64,000 bases of DNA from Streptomyces sp. SID8374. GTDB lineage: Bacteria; Actinomycetota; Actinomycetes; Streptomycetales; Streptomycetaceae. A model generated the notes under the pieces. That model was not told the DNA's origin. It saw only the letters and a program-made list of their open reading frames with translations, and ran no database searches. Position numbers and translations under genes: made by a program. The first letter of the stretch is position 1. Each line of letters starts with the position of its first letter. Shown piece by piece: positions 47,935 to 56,475 of the stretch. The stretch covers positions 3,534,001 to 3,598,000 of the forward strand of contig NZ_WWGH01000001.1 in assembly GCF_009865135.1 (NCBI RefSeq). Reading direction: 5' to 3'.

Positions 47935-49215
47935 TCAGCCCTCGTTGTTCTGGTCTTTGTCCACAAGGACGCTCGGCGCCGGCCCCCAGATGGCGTCCGC
48001 GAGTTTCTGCGCCACCTCTTTCAGCATGACGTCGGGCACGTGCAGGTACCGTGCGCGCATGCGCGAGGACGTGCCTGCCTCCCAGCCCATGATCTGGTCG
48101 ATCACACGGTCCGGGATGCCGAGCAGCATGAGGACGGTGGCGGCGGTGTGACGGGCGTCATGCAGCCGCGCGTCACGTACCCCGGCGTCCTCCAGCAGCT
48201 TCTTCCAGTCGTGGTAGTCGGTGTTCGGGCTGAGCGGCCCACCGAGCGGCTTCGTGAACACGTAGTCGGACTCGGTCCACAGGTTGCTGGCGGTCTTGCG
48301 CTCCCGCGCCTGGACCTCTTTGTGCTTGCGCAGCATCACGACCAGGGGGCCCGGCAGGGGAACGGCTCGGCGGCCGGCGCGCGACTTGGTGTTCTTCGTC
48401 TCGCGCCGCACCTGCTTGCGGTCGGGGCAGTAGCCGGCCTTCCTGCCGCAGGGGGCTGCCTCCTTGCACCCGTGCTCGTACTTGGGGCGCAGCCGGTTCC
48501 GGCGCAGCTTCAGGTACTCGTGGTCCAGGTCCACATCGACCCAACGCAGCCCCAGTGTCTCCCCCTGCCGCAGACCGAGGGCCAGCGCCAGCATCCAACG
48601 AGCACTGTTGCGGCGCTTGTTCACCTCGATCAGCAGGCTCTGCACCTCCTCGACCGAGTAGGGCTCGATCTCCTCCTCCGGCTCCTCCACCCGTGGGGGC
48701 TTGGCCAGGGCGGCGGCATTCTTCGCGGCATGGCCACGGCGCACCGCCTCACCGAAGGCAGTACGGGCGGTCCGGTGGGCCTGGTGGGCGGTGGCTGCCT
48801 TACTGCCGTTCTTCTGCATCCGGCGGTACAGGCTCTCCAGGTGCTCCGGCTCCAGGCGGTCGATGCGATGCTTACCGATGCCGGGTACGAGGTGCACGCG
48901 AACCGCGACCTCGTACCCGTCGTAGGTGTTCTCGCTGACGACGTCCTTGGCGATGTTCTCGACCCAGTGCCACAGCCACTTCTCGACTGTCCACAGTTTG
49001 CCGGGCTGCTGTGCGGTTCCCTGGTCGCGCTGCTTCTCCAGTCGTTGCACCTCGGCCTTCAGCGCGCCTTCGTCGGGGCGGGTGATGTGCCTGCGGTAGG
49101 GCTCGCCGTTGTCCTTGTAGCCCATCGGCACCCGAGCGTGCCAACGACCGTCCTTACCGAAATAGATGGCGGTTTCGCCGTTCGCCCGGCGCGTGCGCTT
49201 CTTCTCTTCCGCCAC
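47935..49215 (-). CDS. int: Tyrosine recombinase (integrase)
   Basis: 426 aa from GTG 49215 (AAGGAG 7 bases before). N-terminal AP2-like arm-binding and core-binding (SAM-like) domains, then the catalytic domain with Arg in LALGLRQGETLGLRW, HDARHTAAT (His and Arg) and the nucleophile Tyr in MRARYLHV. A Cys-bearing insert (CKEAAPCGRKAGYC) after the first Arg is usual in Streptomyces element integrases and may bind zinc. Catalyses site-specific integration and excision at the adjacent tRNA-Ser. Confidence 0.96.
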   Translation of the reverse strand: MAEEKKRTRRANGETAIYFGKDGRWHARVPMGYKDNGEPYRRHITRPDEGALKAEVQRLEKQRDQGTAQQPGKLWTVEKWLWHWVENIAKDVVSENTYDGYEVAVRVHLVPGIGKHRIDRLEPEHLESLYRRMQKNGSKAATAHQAHRTARTAFGEAVRRGHAAKNAAALAKPPRVEEPEEEIEPYSVEEVQSLLIEVNKRRNSARWMLALALGLRQGETLGLRWVDVDLDHEYLKLRRNRLRPKYEHGCKEAAPCGRKAGYCPDRKQVRRETKNTKSRAGRRAVPLPGPLVVMLRKHKEVQARERKTASNLWTESDYVFTKPLGGPLSPNTDYHDWKKLLEDAGVRDARLHDARHTAATVLMLLGIPDRVIDQIMGWEAGTSSRMRARYLHVPDVMLKEVAQKLADAIWGPAPSVLVDKDQNNEG

Positions 49216-49291
49216 GGGCGGACTCCTTCGGGGTGAGTGTGAGAACGGGACGCCACCCGGTGGGGGTGGCGTCCCGTGGTTGTGGGAGAGG

Positions 49292-49519
49292 TCAGGCGGC
49301 TTGTTGTTCGGCGCGGCGGCGTGCGAGGTACGCGGCCGGGGCGTCGGCGGGTACGCGGCGGAGGCTGCCGATCGTCAGCGACTCCAGTGCTCCGGAGCGG
49401 ATGAGGGCGAAGCAGGTGGTTCGGCCGACGCGAAGTCGACGTGCTGCTTCTTCGACGGTGAGCAGGATCAGGGTCGGGTCGTCTGCCGCATCAGGTGCGG
49501 CTACGTGAAGGTGCGGCAC
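49292..49519 (-). CDS. xis: Excisionase (Xis), MerR-like helix-turn-helix
   Basis: 75 aa from GTG 49519 (AGGAGAG upstream). HTH_17-type fold: LLTVEEAARRLRVGRTTCFA, then LIRSGALESLTIGSLRRVP. Directs excision with Int, located 76 bases upstream of int as in pSAM2-type elements. Confidence 0.9.
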   Translation of the reverse strand: MPHLHVAAPDAADDPTLILLTVEEAARRLRVGRTTCFALIRSGALESLTIGSLRRVPADAPAAYLARRRAEQQAA

Positions 49520-49573
49520 TGGATCTCTCCTGTCGGTGAGGCTGGCGGCGTGGTTGTCCGAGGTGTGGATTTC

Positions 49574-49791
49574 TGCGTCACCACGTCACCCGCGTCATCC
49601 GGGGCTTTGACCTGCGGTTTTGGGTGACGCAGCGGATCGGGTGTGCGTCACCCGTGCGTCACCTTCTGCGTCACCGGATGACGCGGGGGTGACGCGGGTG
49701 ACGCAGGGGTGACGCAGGATTCGCCGTCTGCGTCACCCCTGTCTGCGCTGCTCAGGGGCCGTTTTCTGTCCGTGGTGACGCAGGTGACGCA
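49574..49791. repeat. Iteron cluster, likely replication origin of the element
   Basis: Ten exact copies of GGTGACGCA: forward at 49623, 49697, 49708, 49774 and 49783; reverse (TGCGTCACC) at 49574, 49644, 49655, 49667 and 49729. A GGTGACGCG variant is at 49688. Immediately to the right is a less GC-rich stretch (TTAGGAAAAAGAGAAGG, from 49804). Placed between xis and the replication genes and not inside any gene. Confidence 0.75.
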
Positions 49792-49895
49792 GACCTTCCC
49801 TACTTAGGAAAAAGAGAAGGGTGTCTGTAGTAGTGGCAGTGATCCCTCAGGCGAAGTGAGGGGCCCTTCGGGCACGACCTCTGGCCGGCGTTCCG

Positions 49896-49945
49896 CCGAA
49901 CAGCAAGAAGAGCACCCGGCGCGGCGTGCTCCTCTTGCTGTTCGG
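49896..49945 (-). terminator. Long hairpin after the replication gene
   Basis: 20-base arms (49896-49915 and 49926-49945) with a single mismatch and a 10-base loop, just past the replication-protein stop. Confidence 0.8.
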
Positions 49946-49961
49946 ATAACCGGTGGTGCGG

Positions 49962-51446
49962 TCAGAACGCTGCGGCCTGCTCCGGCTGCTCGGGGGGCGG
50001 GGGTGCGACCTTGCGGGCCATTTCGAGGTAGCGGCCCGCTTTGGTGCGTCCGCTGTCGATGAGAACGCCCCGGGCGGCGAGGGTGGGTTGAAGGCGCTTG
50101 AGTCGGTCGGAGAGGACTTTGCCCGTGGTCGGCCACCCTTTAGGCAGGGGCCGTAGCTCCTCGCCGCTGTAGAGGCGACTCAGGGCGTTCAGCCACTCGG
50201 TGGACGTCATTCGCTGCTCGCCACCAGGGTCGAGGGTGTCGGCGTGCTGAAGGACGGTCTGCGCCAACAGGTCGCCTTCGATGACGTCGTCGTTCAGGTC
50301 GTCCAGGCTCGCCCGGTACGCGGGCAGCGCTCCGAGCCCGGTGGCGACGTCGAGTTGGGCGCAGAGGTGGGCGAAGTCCGCCATCCGCAGATCCGTCGGG
50401 GTCTCCGCCACGGCGGCCCGTACCTTGACCGTGAGATCCAGGAGCGACCCGAGGACCACGGGCAGCACCTCCTCGTACTCCGCCCACAACTCCGCCTCGG
50501 TCCGCCGGACTGTGGGCCGCTCCAGCCGCAGCGGCAGCAGCCGCTCCGCGAGGTCCGGGCGGATGACCCCGACATCGATCCCGGTCAGGAGAAGCGGCCG
50601 GCGGTAGCGGGCCCGGTGCACGTCCCCGTCCGTGAACAGCGCCCGCTTCACGGACTCGGCTCCGGTGACGATGCAGCACATGGCGTCGGACAGGTCCGGC
50701 GTCATGTGGGAGAGGTTGTCCAGGGCGGTGACCCATCCGGCGGCCACGGCCGCGATCAGGTTCTCCTCGTCCTTCGGCGCCCGCCGCAGGTCCCCGCTCA
50801 TGCCCTCCACGATCCGCACCAGCATCCGTCCCCCGGTCGACTTCCCCGCGCCCTGCGGGCCGGTGAGGAACGGGGCCGGGACGGGCACGCCCGGCCCCAG
50901 GCATCCGATCAGCCACGCGATGGCCAGGCACTCGGTTTCGGCGTTGGCGAAGTTGCACAGCCGCATCAGCAGGTCGATGCCCTTGCCGTCGGTGTCCTTG
51001 GCCGGCAGGGGGAGTTCCCCGGTGAGCTGAGTACGTCGCCAGCACACCTCACGCGGGTCCGGCACGGTGATCTCCCACCCGTTGGGGTGGATACGGACCG
51101 ACTGCCCATCCGCGCGACCGAGGTCCAGCCAGGTGGCTCCGTCGAAGCCGGGGGCGACGCGGATGTGCACGGCCTGAGTGGTCTCGGTCATCGCCAGCGC
51201 CTCGATCAGGTCCAGCGCCTCCTTGAGCGCGGTGCCGTTGAAGACGCCGACCCCGTCCTTGAACATGCCGACCATGAGTTCCTGCCGGTGGCTTCCCGTC
51301 GTGCCCTGGGAGCGGATCGGACGGGCCACGGGATGGCCGTTCTTCTGCGCGTAGACGGTGCCGTCGGCGGTGCGGAAGTACCGGAAGTGGGACTGCGCGT
51401 AGTCGCTGATCACCTCACGCGCCGGGTTCTTCTCGTCCTCGGACAT
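49962..51446 (-). CDS. P-loop replication protein (helicase-like) of the element
   Basis: 494 aa. Central ATPase with Walker A TGPQGAGKSTGGRML (residue about 200), a Walker-B-like WVTALDNLS and a sensor-like LLLTGIDVGVIRPDLAERL. The N-terminal part resembles the DNA-binding region preceding helicase domains in element-borne replication proteins; the C-terminal part is a predicted winged helix. With the coupled primase-polymerase upstream it would form the replication pair of an AICE. It is not a RepSA-type rolling-circle initiator. Confidence 0.75.
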   Translation of the reverse strand: MSEDEKNPAREVISDYAQSHFRYFRTADGTVYAQKNGHPVARPIRSQGTTGSHRQELMVGMFKDGVGVFNGTALKEALDLIEALAMTETTQAVHIRVAPGFDGATWLDLGRADGQSVRIHPNGWEITVPDPREVCWRRTQLTGELPLPAKDTDGKGIDLLMRLCNFANAETECLAIAWLIGCLGPGVPVPAPFLTGPQGAGKSTGGRMLVRIVEGMSGDLRRAPKDEENLIAAVAAGWVTALDNLSHMTPDLSDAMCCIVTGAESVKRALFTDGDVHRARYRRPLLLTGIDVGVIRPDLAERLLPLRLERPTVRRTEAELWAEYEEVLPVVLGSLLDLTVKVRAAVAETPTDLRMADFAHLCAQLDVATGLGALPAYRASLDDLNDDVIEGDLLAQTVLQHADTLDPGGEQRMTSTEWLNALSRLYSGEELRPLPKGWPTTGKVLSDRLKRLQPTLAARGVLIDSGRTKAGRYLEMARKVAPPPPEQPEQAAAF

Positions 51447-51449
51447 GAC

Positions 51450-52277
51450 TCACATCCCCAGAGCGGTTCGGGCGTTGGACCAGGCGTCGGTGCAGTGCCG
51501 GGCGCTCTCGCCTTTGGTCTGCGCGGCGGCGAACAGCCGGGCGGCGTGGGTGTCGGTGAGGCACCCGCACCGGCCGTGTGCGGACAGCACGGCGAGGAAC
51601 GTCCGGTACACCGTGGCGTGGACGCCGCTCGTGGCAGCGGTGATGCGCTGTTCCGCCATAGCGATACCGCGCTCCAGGTAGGCGGAGGTGCGGTGGCGGC
51701 ACTCCCCGCCCCCGGCCGGTACGGGCGCGGTGACGGGCCGTACGGGCGACGGCTTCTTGACGACCAGGGACCGCACCACGTCGGGCAGAACCGTCATCGT
51801 GCCGGTGCCCGCTCCGAGCCACCGGGCGTAGACCATGGTCGACTTGACGTCGACCCCATCCCGGACCGCGTTCGCGGACGACATCGCCCCCCGGTAGATC
51901 CAGTGCTCGCCCCGCGTGGTCGGCACGATCCGCGTGGCGGGGAGTGTCCGGCGGGCCCACGCGACCGCGTCGGCGTGGTCCAGGTCGACGACGGTGAGCC
52001 CGATTCCCCCAGGGTGGTAAGCCACGGCCGCCACCTGCTTCCAAGCAGGCGCCCATGCAGGGCCGGTGATGACGGCAGGGTCGTTGCTGGCTGCGGCCCA
52101 TGCATGGCAGGGGCGCGGGCAGTCGCACGGGCCAGGGGTCTTCATGTTCGGCCGGCCGCCGCAGGCGTTGTCCCGGCAGGCCGGGCAGTTCCCGAACGGG
52201 ACCTTCCCCGCCCGCAACGGCAGCACCGGAACACCTCGGGACGCCAGATCCAGGGCGGTGCTCAGGTGGGCGCTCAC
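51450..52277 (-). CDS. Bifunctional primase-polymerase (Prim-Pol)
   Basis: 275 aa from GTG 52277. Prim-Pol domain: ALDLASRGVPVLPLRAGKVP, a Cys cluster (CPACRDNACGG..CDCPRPCH), the catalytic acidic pair in GIGLTVVDLDHADA, and a His in PTTRGEHWIYRG. Synthesises primers and can extend them. Its start overlaps the methyltransferase stop (GTGA) and its end lies 3 bases before the replication protein start, so the three are co-translated. Confidence 0.88.
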   Translation of the reverse strand: MSAHLSTALDLASRGVPVLPLRAGKVPFGNCPACRDNACGGRPNMKTPGPCDCPRPCHAWAAASNDPAVITGPAWAPAWKQVAAVAYHPGGIGLTVVDLDHADAVAWARRTLPATRIVPTTRGEHWIYRGAMSSANAVRDGVDVKSTMVYARWLGAGTGTMTVLPDVVRSLVVKKPSPVRPVTAPVPAGGGECRHRTSAYLERGIAMAEQRITAATSGVHATVYRTFLAVLSAHGRCGCLTDTHAARLFAAAQTKGESARHCTDAWSNARTALGM

Positions 52278-52969
52278 GCGGCCACCTCCAGCCCGGTCGC
52301 GGCCAGCAGGGTGCGGGCGGTGGTGCCGATCCACTGGGTGTAGGCCGGCGGGACGCATTCGCGGATGCCGTCGCGGTTCATCCAGGGCACGCCCATGACG
52401 TCGCGGGCGTGCTGGACGCCGGAGAAGTTGCCAACGAACTGGCCGTAATGGCCGGGCGGGATGGGGCGGCCCATCTTCGCCTGCGGCACGGTGTGAGCGG
52501 GGTGGTGGGGCTGGTGGAGGGCGAGCCTGCCGCCGGTCTCGAAGTACCGGTGCCGGTAGGTCTCCACCCCGAACATGGGCCCGCACAGCATCACGGGCCG
52601 CTCCAGCTTCGGCAGGGCCCCGCGTACGTTCTCCAGCACCCACGGCCGCCCGGTTGCCTGGAGGGCGGCGCGCGTGGGGGCGATGAGGTCGGGGTGGGTG
52701 TTGCCCTGGAGGCGCTGGCAGTCGCTGTCGTGCTGGCACGGCGGCGACGCATGGATGACGTCGAACTCCCCGCCGTGCTCCAGCACGTAGGCGATGGCGT
52801 CGGCCTGGACGAACGGGAACGGGTAGCGGGGCTGCGGTGCGGTGTCGACGCCGGTCACGTCGAACCCAGCATCGGCGTAGCCCTTGGCCGCGCCGCCCTG
52901 GCAGCAGAACAGGTCGAGTAAGCGCGGCCGACGGGTGTGGTCTCGCCGGATGGGGGCGTGTTGGGTCAT
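52274..52969 (-). CDS. Short DNA cytosine-5 methyltransferase
   Basis: 231 aa from ATG 52969 (GGAG upstream). Motif I LLDLFCCQGGAAKGYADAGF, catalytic motif IV ASPPCQ, motif VI WVLENVRG. The target-recognition region is very short, as in phage and plasmid orphan enzymes. No restriction gene is adjacent. It is translationally coupled to the Prim-Pol, so it is probably an anti-restriction or replication-linked modification enzyme. Confidence 0.88.
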   Translation of the reverse strand: MTQHAPIRRDHTRRPRLLDLFCCQGGAAKGYADAGFDVTGVDTAPQPRYPFPFVQADAIAYVLEHGGEFDVIHASPPCQHDSDCQRLQGNTHPDLIAPTRAALQATGRPWVLENVRGALPKLERPVMLCGPMFGVETYRHRYFETGGRLALHQPHHPAHTVPQAKMGRPIPPGHYGQFVGNFSGVQHARDVMGVPWMNRDGIRECVPPAYTQWIGTTARTLLAATGLEVAA

Positions 52970-53054
52970 GCTGGTGTCTCCAGTTCTGTGAGAAACGCTG
53001 GCAGACAAGGGCGGCCCCGGTTCTTTGGCGAGAGAGGGGCCGCCCTTGGCTGTG

Positions 53055-53318
53055 TCAGAAGGGCGGTTCGTTGCTCCACGGGTCGCGGTCGGCCCTGCGT
53101 CGGCGGGGCATGCGTGGCAGGGGGAGCAGGGTCCAGCGGCGGGTTTCGTCCCAGCAGGTGCAGGAGTTCCACTCAGTGCCGGCGTACTCCCCTTCGTGGT
53201 CGCCGTAGTCGCAGGCGTGGCCCCCCTCGCCCCCGCAGCGGGGGCAGTCGGGGCGGGGGGTGTCGGTGAGGGTCAGGGTCCGGCGGTCCCAGCCGGTGAG
53301 CTGGAGGCGCAGTCGCAC
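53055..53318 (-). CDS. Small Cys-rich protein of the element
   Basis: 87 aa from GTG 53318. One zinc-ribbon-like set: CPRCGGEGGHACDYG and NSCTCWDE. Basic C-terminus (PRMPRRRRADRD). Small proteins of this kind recur between the replication and transfer genes of Streptomyces elements; role unknown. Confidence 0.65.
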   Translation of the reverse strand: MRLRLQLTGWDRRTLTLTDTPRPDCPRCGGEGGHACDYGDHEGEYAGTEWNSCTCWDETRRWTLLPLPRMPRRRRADRDPWSNEPPF

Positions 53319-53328
53319 GGGGTGCTCC

Positions 53329-53517
53329 TCAGATGTTGGGGAGGGCGTCGACGAGGGCGGCGGCCATCTCGTTGATGGGTCCGGCGGCTCCGGTGGAGGC
53401 GAGGAAGAACCCGAACCCGGCGGCGGTGAACGCGGCGCCGGGGGTGAGGCTGCCGGAGCGCAGCAGGAAGAACAGGACGAGTCCGAAGAGGGCGACGAGG
53501 GAGAGGGTCACTGCCAT
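53329..53517 (-). CDS. Small two-helix membrane protein
   Basis: 62 aa from ATG 53517. Two hydrophobic helices (LSLVALFGLVLFFLL and GAAFTAAGFGFFLA). It overlaps the upstream gene by 10 bases. Possibly a spread or transfer accessory; no family is recognised. Confidence 0.55.
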   Translation of the reverse strand: MAVTLSLVALFGLVLFFLLRSGSLTPGAAFTAAGFGFFLASTGAAGPINEMAAALVDALPNI

Positions 53518-53768
53518 GGGGTGGCCTTCCGGTCGATGGCGCGGGGGCGAGTGCCGGCCGCGTGGATGGTGCGGCTGTCGTTCAGCAGCCGTCGCCCGAT
53601 GCGGAGTCGGGCGCGGGTTCCGTGGCAGCGGCGGCAGAGGGTGACGGTGCGGCGGCGGGTGCGGACGCCAATGCCGGAGCACTTCCGGCACGGGGCGAAC
53701 GGCTTCACCGCGCACAACACTGCGTAACCGGCGGCGTTGAGGAGGATGAGGAGGCTAGCGAGCGCCAC
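53508..53768 (-). CDS. Small membrane protein with a double CxxC zinc motif
   Basis: 86 aa from GTG 53768; a GTG at 53813 would add 15 residues and neither start has a strong ribosome site. A hydrophobic helix (VALASLLILLNAAGYAVL) is followed by CRKCSG..CRRCHG, a DnaJ-like four-Cys knuckle, and a basic tail. Function unknown. Confidence 0.55.
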   Translation of the reverse strand: MALASLLILLNAAGYAVLCAVKPFAPCRKCSGIGVRTRRRTVTLCRRCHGTRARLRIGRRLLNDSRTIHAAGTRPRAIDRKATPWQ

Positions 53769-53872
53769 GAGGGGCTCACATCCCTTCGTTAGGCGGGTTT
53801 CCGGGGTTTGCACAGGTGGGCTGCTAGACGCTAGGTCGCAGCTCAGGGGCGGTGTGGGGTGCTAGCGGGGGT

Positions 53873-53906
53873 GCTAGACCTAGCAGCCGGGGCTGCTAGG
53901 TCTAGC
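53873..53906. terminator. Perfect 15-bp hairpin after traB
   Basis: GCTAGACCTAGCAGC, CGGG loop, then the exact complement. It lies in a 100-base gap that also has further CTAG-centred copies (GCTAGACGCTAGG at 53823, GCTAGC at 53861). Could be the tra terminator, or a cis site used in transfer. Confidence 0.55.
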
Positions 53907-53919
53907 AGTCCTGCTGGGG

Positions 53920-55998
53920 TCAGGCAGCGGCCTTGTTCTGGTTACGGAGGGTGATGGCGGCGGTGATGTCGGCGCGATCGATGCCGCGCCGGTTCTTGCC
54001 TTCCCCGGTGTCGGTCTGGCCCCAGACCTGCCCGGCCTTGATGCCGTGCGGCTTGAGAGCGGCGGTGACGTTCTCGCCCTTCCACCCGCCGTAGACATCC
54101 GGCTGCGCGCCGGCCAGGCGGGCGGCGATCCGCTCGCACCACACGGCCTTCTCGCCGGGGGCGATGACCGCGAGGACATCGGCCAGCACATCGGACTGCC
54201 CGGACTTCTCAGGCCCGGCGCCGATGGCGTGGCCGGTGACGTTGCCGTACTCCTCGCGGACCTGCCGGGCGCGGGCGGCAATCTGCTCGGCGGCCACCGC
54301 GTCCACGAACGCACTGGCGACGATGCGCGGGTCGTCCCCTTCACCGGCCATCCAGCAGATGCCCCGGTCGGAGCGGGAGAACATGGTGGCCCGGTACCCG
54401 GCCTTGTACATCGACGTGCCCAGCACCATGTCGTTGGCGGGCTGCCCCATAACCTTCAGGCAGAACCGCAGCACGGCGTTGGCGCTGATCCCGGTGGGCA
54501 GCGACTTCGCGTCGGGGCGCTGCGTCCCGAACAGCGTCACGATGCCGAGGGCCGGGCCGCGCTTGACGAGGTCGGTGCAGATCGCCTCGATCTCCTTGCC
54601 GTGCTCCTCGTGCTCGAACGGCACCTGGCACTCGTCGAACCCGGCCACGATCGGGTGCAGCCCCAGACTCTTGTCGCTGGCCAGTTCGGGGGTGACCTTG
54701 GATTCCGGGCAGCGGGAACGCGGCAGGGACTTGATGACCTTCGCCCGCCGGCGCAGCTCCTCCTTCAGCTCCCGCAGCGCGTCCAGGACGTATTCGATAT
54801 CGTCGTTCTCCTCGCCTGCCCGGTAGCGGTGGCAGACGGGTTCCAGGGCTCCGAAGTCGCCGGTGCCCTTGAAGTCGAACGCGTGCAGCTCGGCGCGCGG
54901 GTCGAGTGCGGCGATGAGGAGGAACAGCCGCATCAGGAACGTCTTGCCCATGCGGGGGATAGAGCCGACGACCACGGCGGCGAACATCAGCGTCACGGAC
55001 ACGTCGCGCATGCGCTGGTCGTTGCCGAACACCACCGGCCGAAACAGGTCCACCGTGCCCGACTTCAGCAGCGGCCAGGCCGGCTTGGTGGTCTCGTTCA
55101 TCGGCTTGTCCCCCACCCACAGCACCAACCGCCCCTCATGCTCGGCCGGATCGGGGGAGGGCCAGACGCAGCCGACCTTGCGGCGCAGCCCGGACGCCAG
55201 CGGCTTGCGGGCCTCCATGATGTCCTCGGGCGTCACCCCGTACGGGAGATCGAGGTCGGCACGGTAGCCGGGCCCGTCGCGCACAATCTCGCTGGTGAAG
55301 CGCAGCCCGTTCATGTCGCCGCCCTTCTTGATCGCGGCGGAGATCTTTGCGCTCCCGATGGAGTCGAGACCGCGCAGCACGATCGACCCGGTGAGCTTCT
55401 GCACCTCCGTCTTCAGCACGGCGGGGCCGATGACCGGGGCGTCGGGCTGCTGACCGGCCGTGCCGAGGAGCAGCACCCCGCCGGCCGCGAACGCGTACAT
55501 GAGCGCGGGGGCCATGACGTAGAGCCAGAGGGCGAAACCGACGCCGAATACGGCCGCGACCAGGGCGACCAAGCCGCGCAGCCGAACCCGTCCGGCCCGC
55601 AGCCGGGCCAGGCGCATGTACTCCTCGACGTCCTCGGCGCGGACGGCGGCGGCCCGCAGGGGGGCGGCTTCGCGGTCCCAGACCCACCGGTTGGTGGTGG
55701 CGATGAACCGGCAGGCTCCCCGCGGGGACATCAGCGCGAGACGCCCGGCGTAGACCGGGAGCCGGACGCCGTGGAACAGGGCGCTGTATCCGGCGTTCGC
55801 GCCGGCGTGGCGGGCGGTGGCAGTGAAGTCGCGCCGGTCGGTCAGCCAACCGGCAAGCACCGGCTTGCGCTTCTCCACGGTGACCTTCGGCTCAGGCAGC
55901 GCGGGGTTGTCGACCGCGACGGGCGCGGTGGTCTCGGTGTCGTCGTCCAGGTCGGGCACCGGCCGCAGATGCGCGGCCGGTGCCGTGGTGTCCGTCAT
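53920..55998 (-). CDS. traB: FtsK/SpoIIIE-type conjugal transfer protein (TraB/TraSA-like)
   Basis: 692 aa from ATG 55998 (AGGAGG upstream). Two membrane helices (about 145-190), then a RecA-like motor: Walker A GSIPRMGKTFLMR, Walker B HPIVAGFDECQVPF, arginine-finger region LFGTQRPDAKSLP. The C-terminal winged helix (about 615-690) is the domain that recognises clt repeats in TraB proteins. A single hexameric pump that moves double-stranded DNA between mycelia without relaxase; none is present here, as expected. Confidence 0.92.
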   Translation of the reverse strand: MTDTTAPAAHLRPVPDLDDDTETTAPVAVDNPALPEPKVTVEKRKPVLAGWLTDRRDFTATARHAGANAGYSALFHGVRLPVYAGRLALMSPRGACRFIATTNRWVWDREAAPLRAAAVRAEDVEEYMRLARLRAGRVRLRGLVALVAAVFGVGFALWLYVMAPALMYAFAAGGVLLLGTAGQQPDAPVIGPAVLKTEVQKLTGSIVLRGLDSIGSAKISAAIKKGGDMNGLRFTSEIVRDGPGYRADLDLPYGVTPEDIMEARKPLASGLRRKVGCVWPSPDPAEHEGRLVLWVGDKPMNETTKPAWPLLKSGTVDLFRPVVFGNDQRMRDVSVTLMFAAVVVGSIPRMGKTFLMRLFLLIAALDPRAELHAFDFKGTGDFGALEPVCHRYRAGEENDDIEYVLDALRELKEELRRRAKVIKSLPRSRCPESKVTPELASDKSLGLHPIVAGFDECQVPFEHEEHGKEIEAICTDLVKRGPALGIVTLFGTQRPDAKSLPTGISANAVLRFCLKVMGQPANDMVLGTSMYKAGYRATMFSRSDRGICWMAGEGDDPRIVASAFVDAVAAEQIAARARQVREEYGNVTGHAIGAGPEKSGQSDVLADVLAVIAPGEKAVWCERIAARLAGAQPDVYGGWKGENVTAALKPHGIKAGQVWGQTDTGEGKNRRGIDRADITAAITLRNQNKAAA

Positions 55999-56076
55999 GC
56001 TGGTACTTCCTCCTGCTCGATGGGTGGAGAGGAAAGAGGGCGGCCGGTTTCCTTGGCCGGGTCCGGCCGCCCCCGC

Positions 56077-56400
56077 TCAGTCGCGCTCGGCCTTGTGGAC
56101 GGCCCGCTCCGCCAGGCGCACGCGCTGCTCGGCGTCCTTGCGGGCCTGGCGGGCGGCGGTCTTGTCGGTGCGGGGTGCGGTGCGCTCGGCGGCCTTGGCC
56201 CTGGCCAACTCCTGCCGGGCGGTGGCCTGCACCTCGTGCAGCGCCCTCAGCTCCCGCTGCCCGCGCTCGGCGGCCACGGCGTCAATGGCGTGGATGCGAG
56301 CGGTGACCTTGGCGTCGACGCAGTCGGCAAGGGCCTGCTTGAAGCCCTTGCGGAACAGCTTGTTGCGCTCGCGGGACTCGGCTCGGGTGTAGCTGTACAC
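56077..56400 (-). CDS. Coiled-coil protein of the transfer operon
   Basis: 107 aa from GTG 56400 (GGGAGG 7 bases before). Almost entirely helical and Ala/Arg/Glu-rich, with a heptad pattern in residues 35-105 (RELRALHEVQATARQELARA). No family is assigned. It sits between Spd-like genes and traB. Confidence 0.65.
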   Translation of the reverse strand: MYSYTRAESRERNKLFRKGFKQALADCVDAKVTARIHAIDAVAAERGQRELRALHEVQATARQELARAKAAERTAPRTDKTAARQARKDAEQRVRLAERAVHKAERD

Positions 56401-56475
56401 GGTGAACCTCCCTGGTGGGGCCGGTCTGTCCGGCCCTCCACCCGCCCGGTACGAGACCGGACGGACAGAGGGCCG

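Noticed and set aside
49574..49791. CRISPR array
   Set aside because: The repeats are 9-mers in both orientations at irregular spacing with no spacer structure.
52274..52969. Complete restriction-modification system
   Set aside because: Only a short methyltransferase is present; no endonuclease gene lies next to it. The nuclease-like cargo protein is 9 kb away and not obviously linked.
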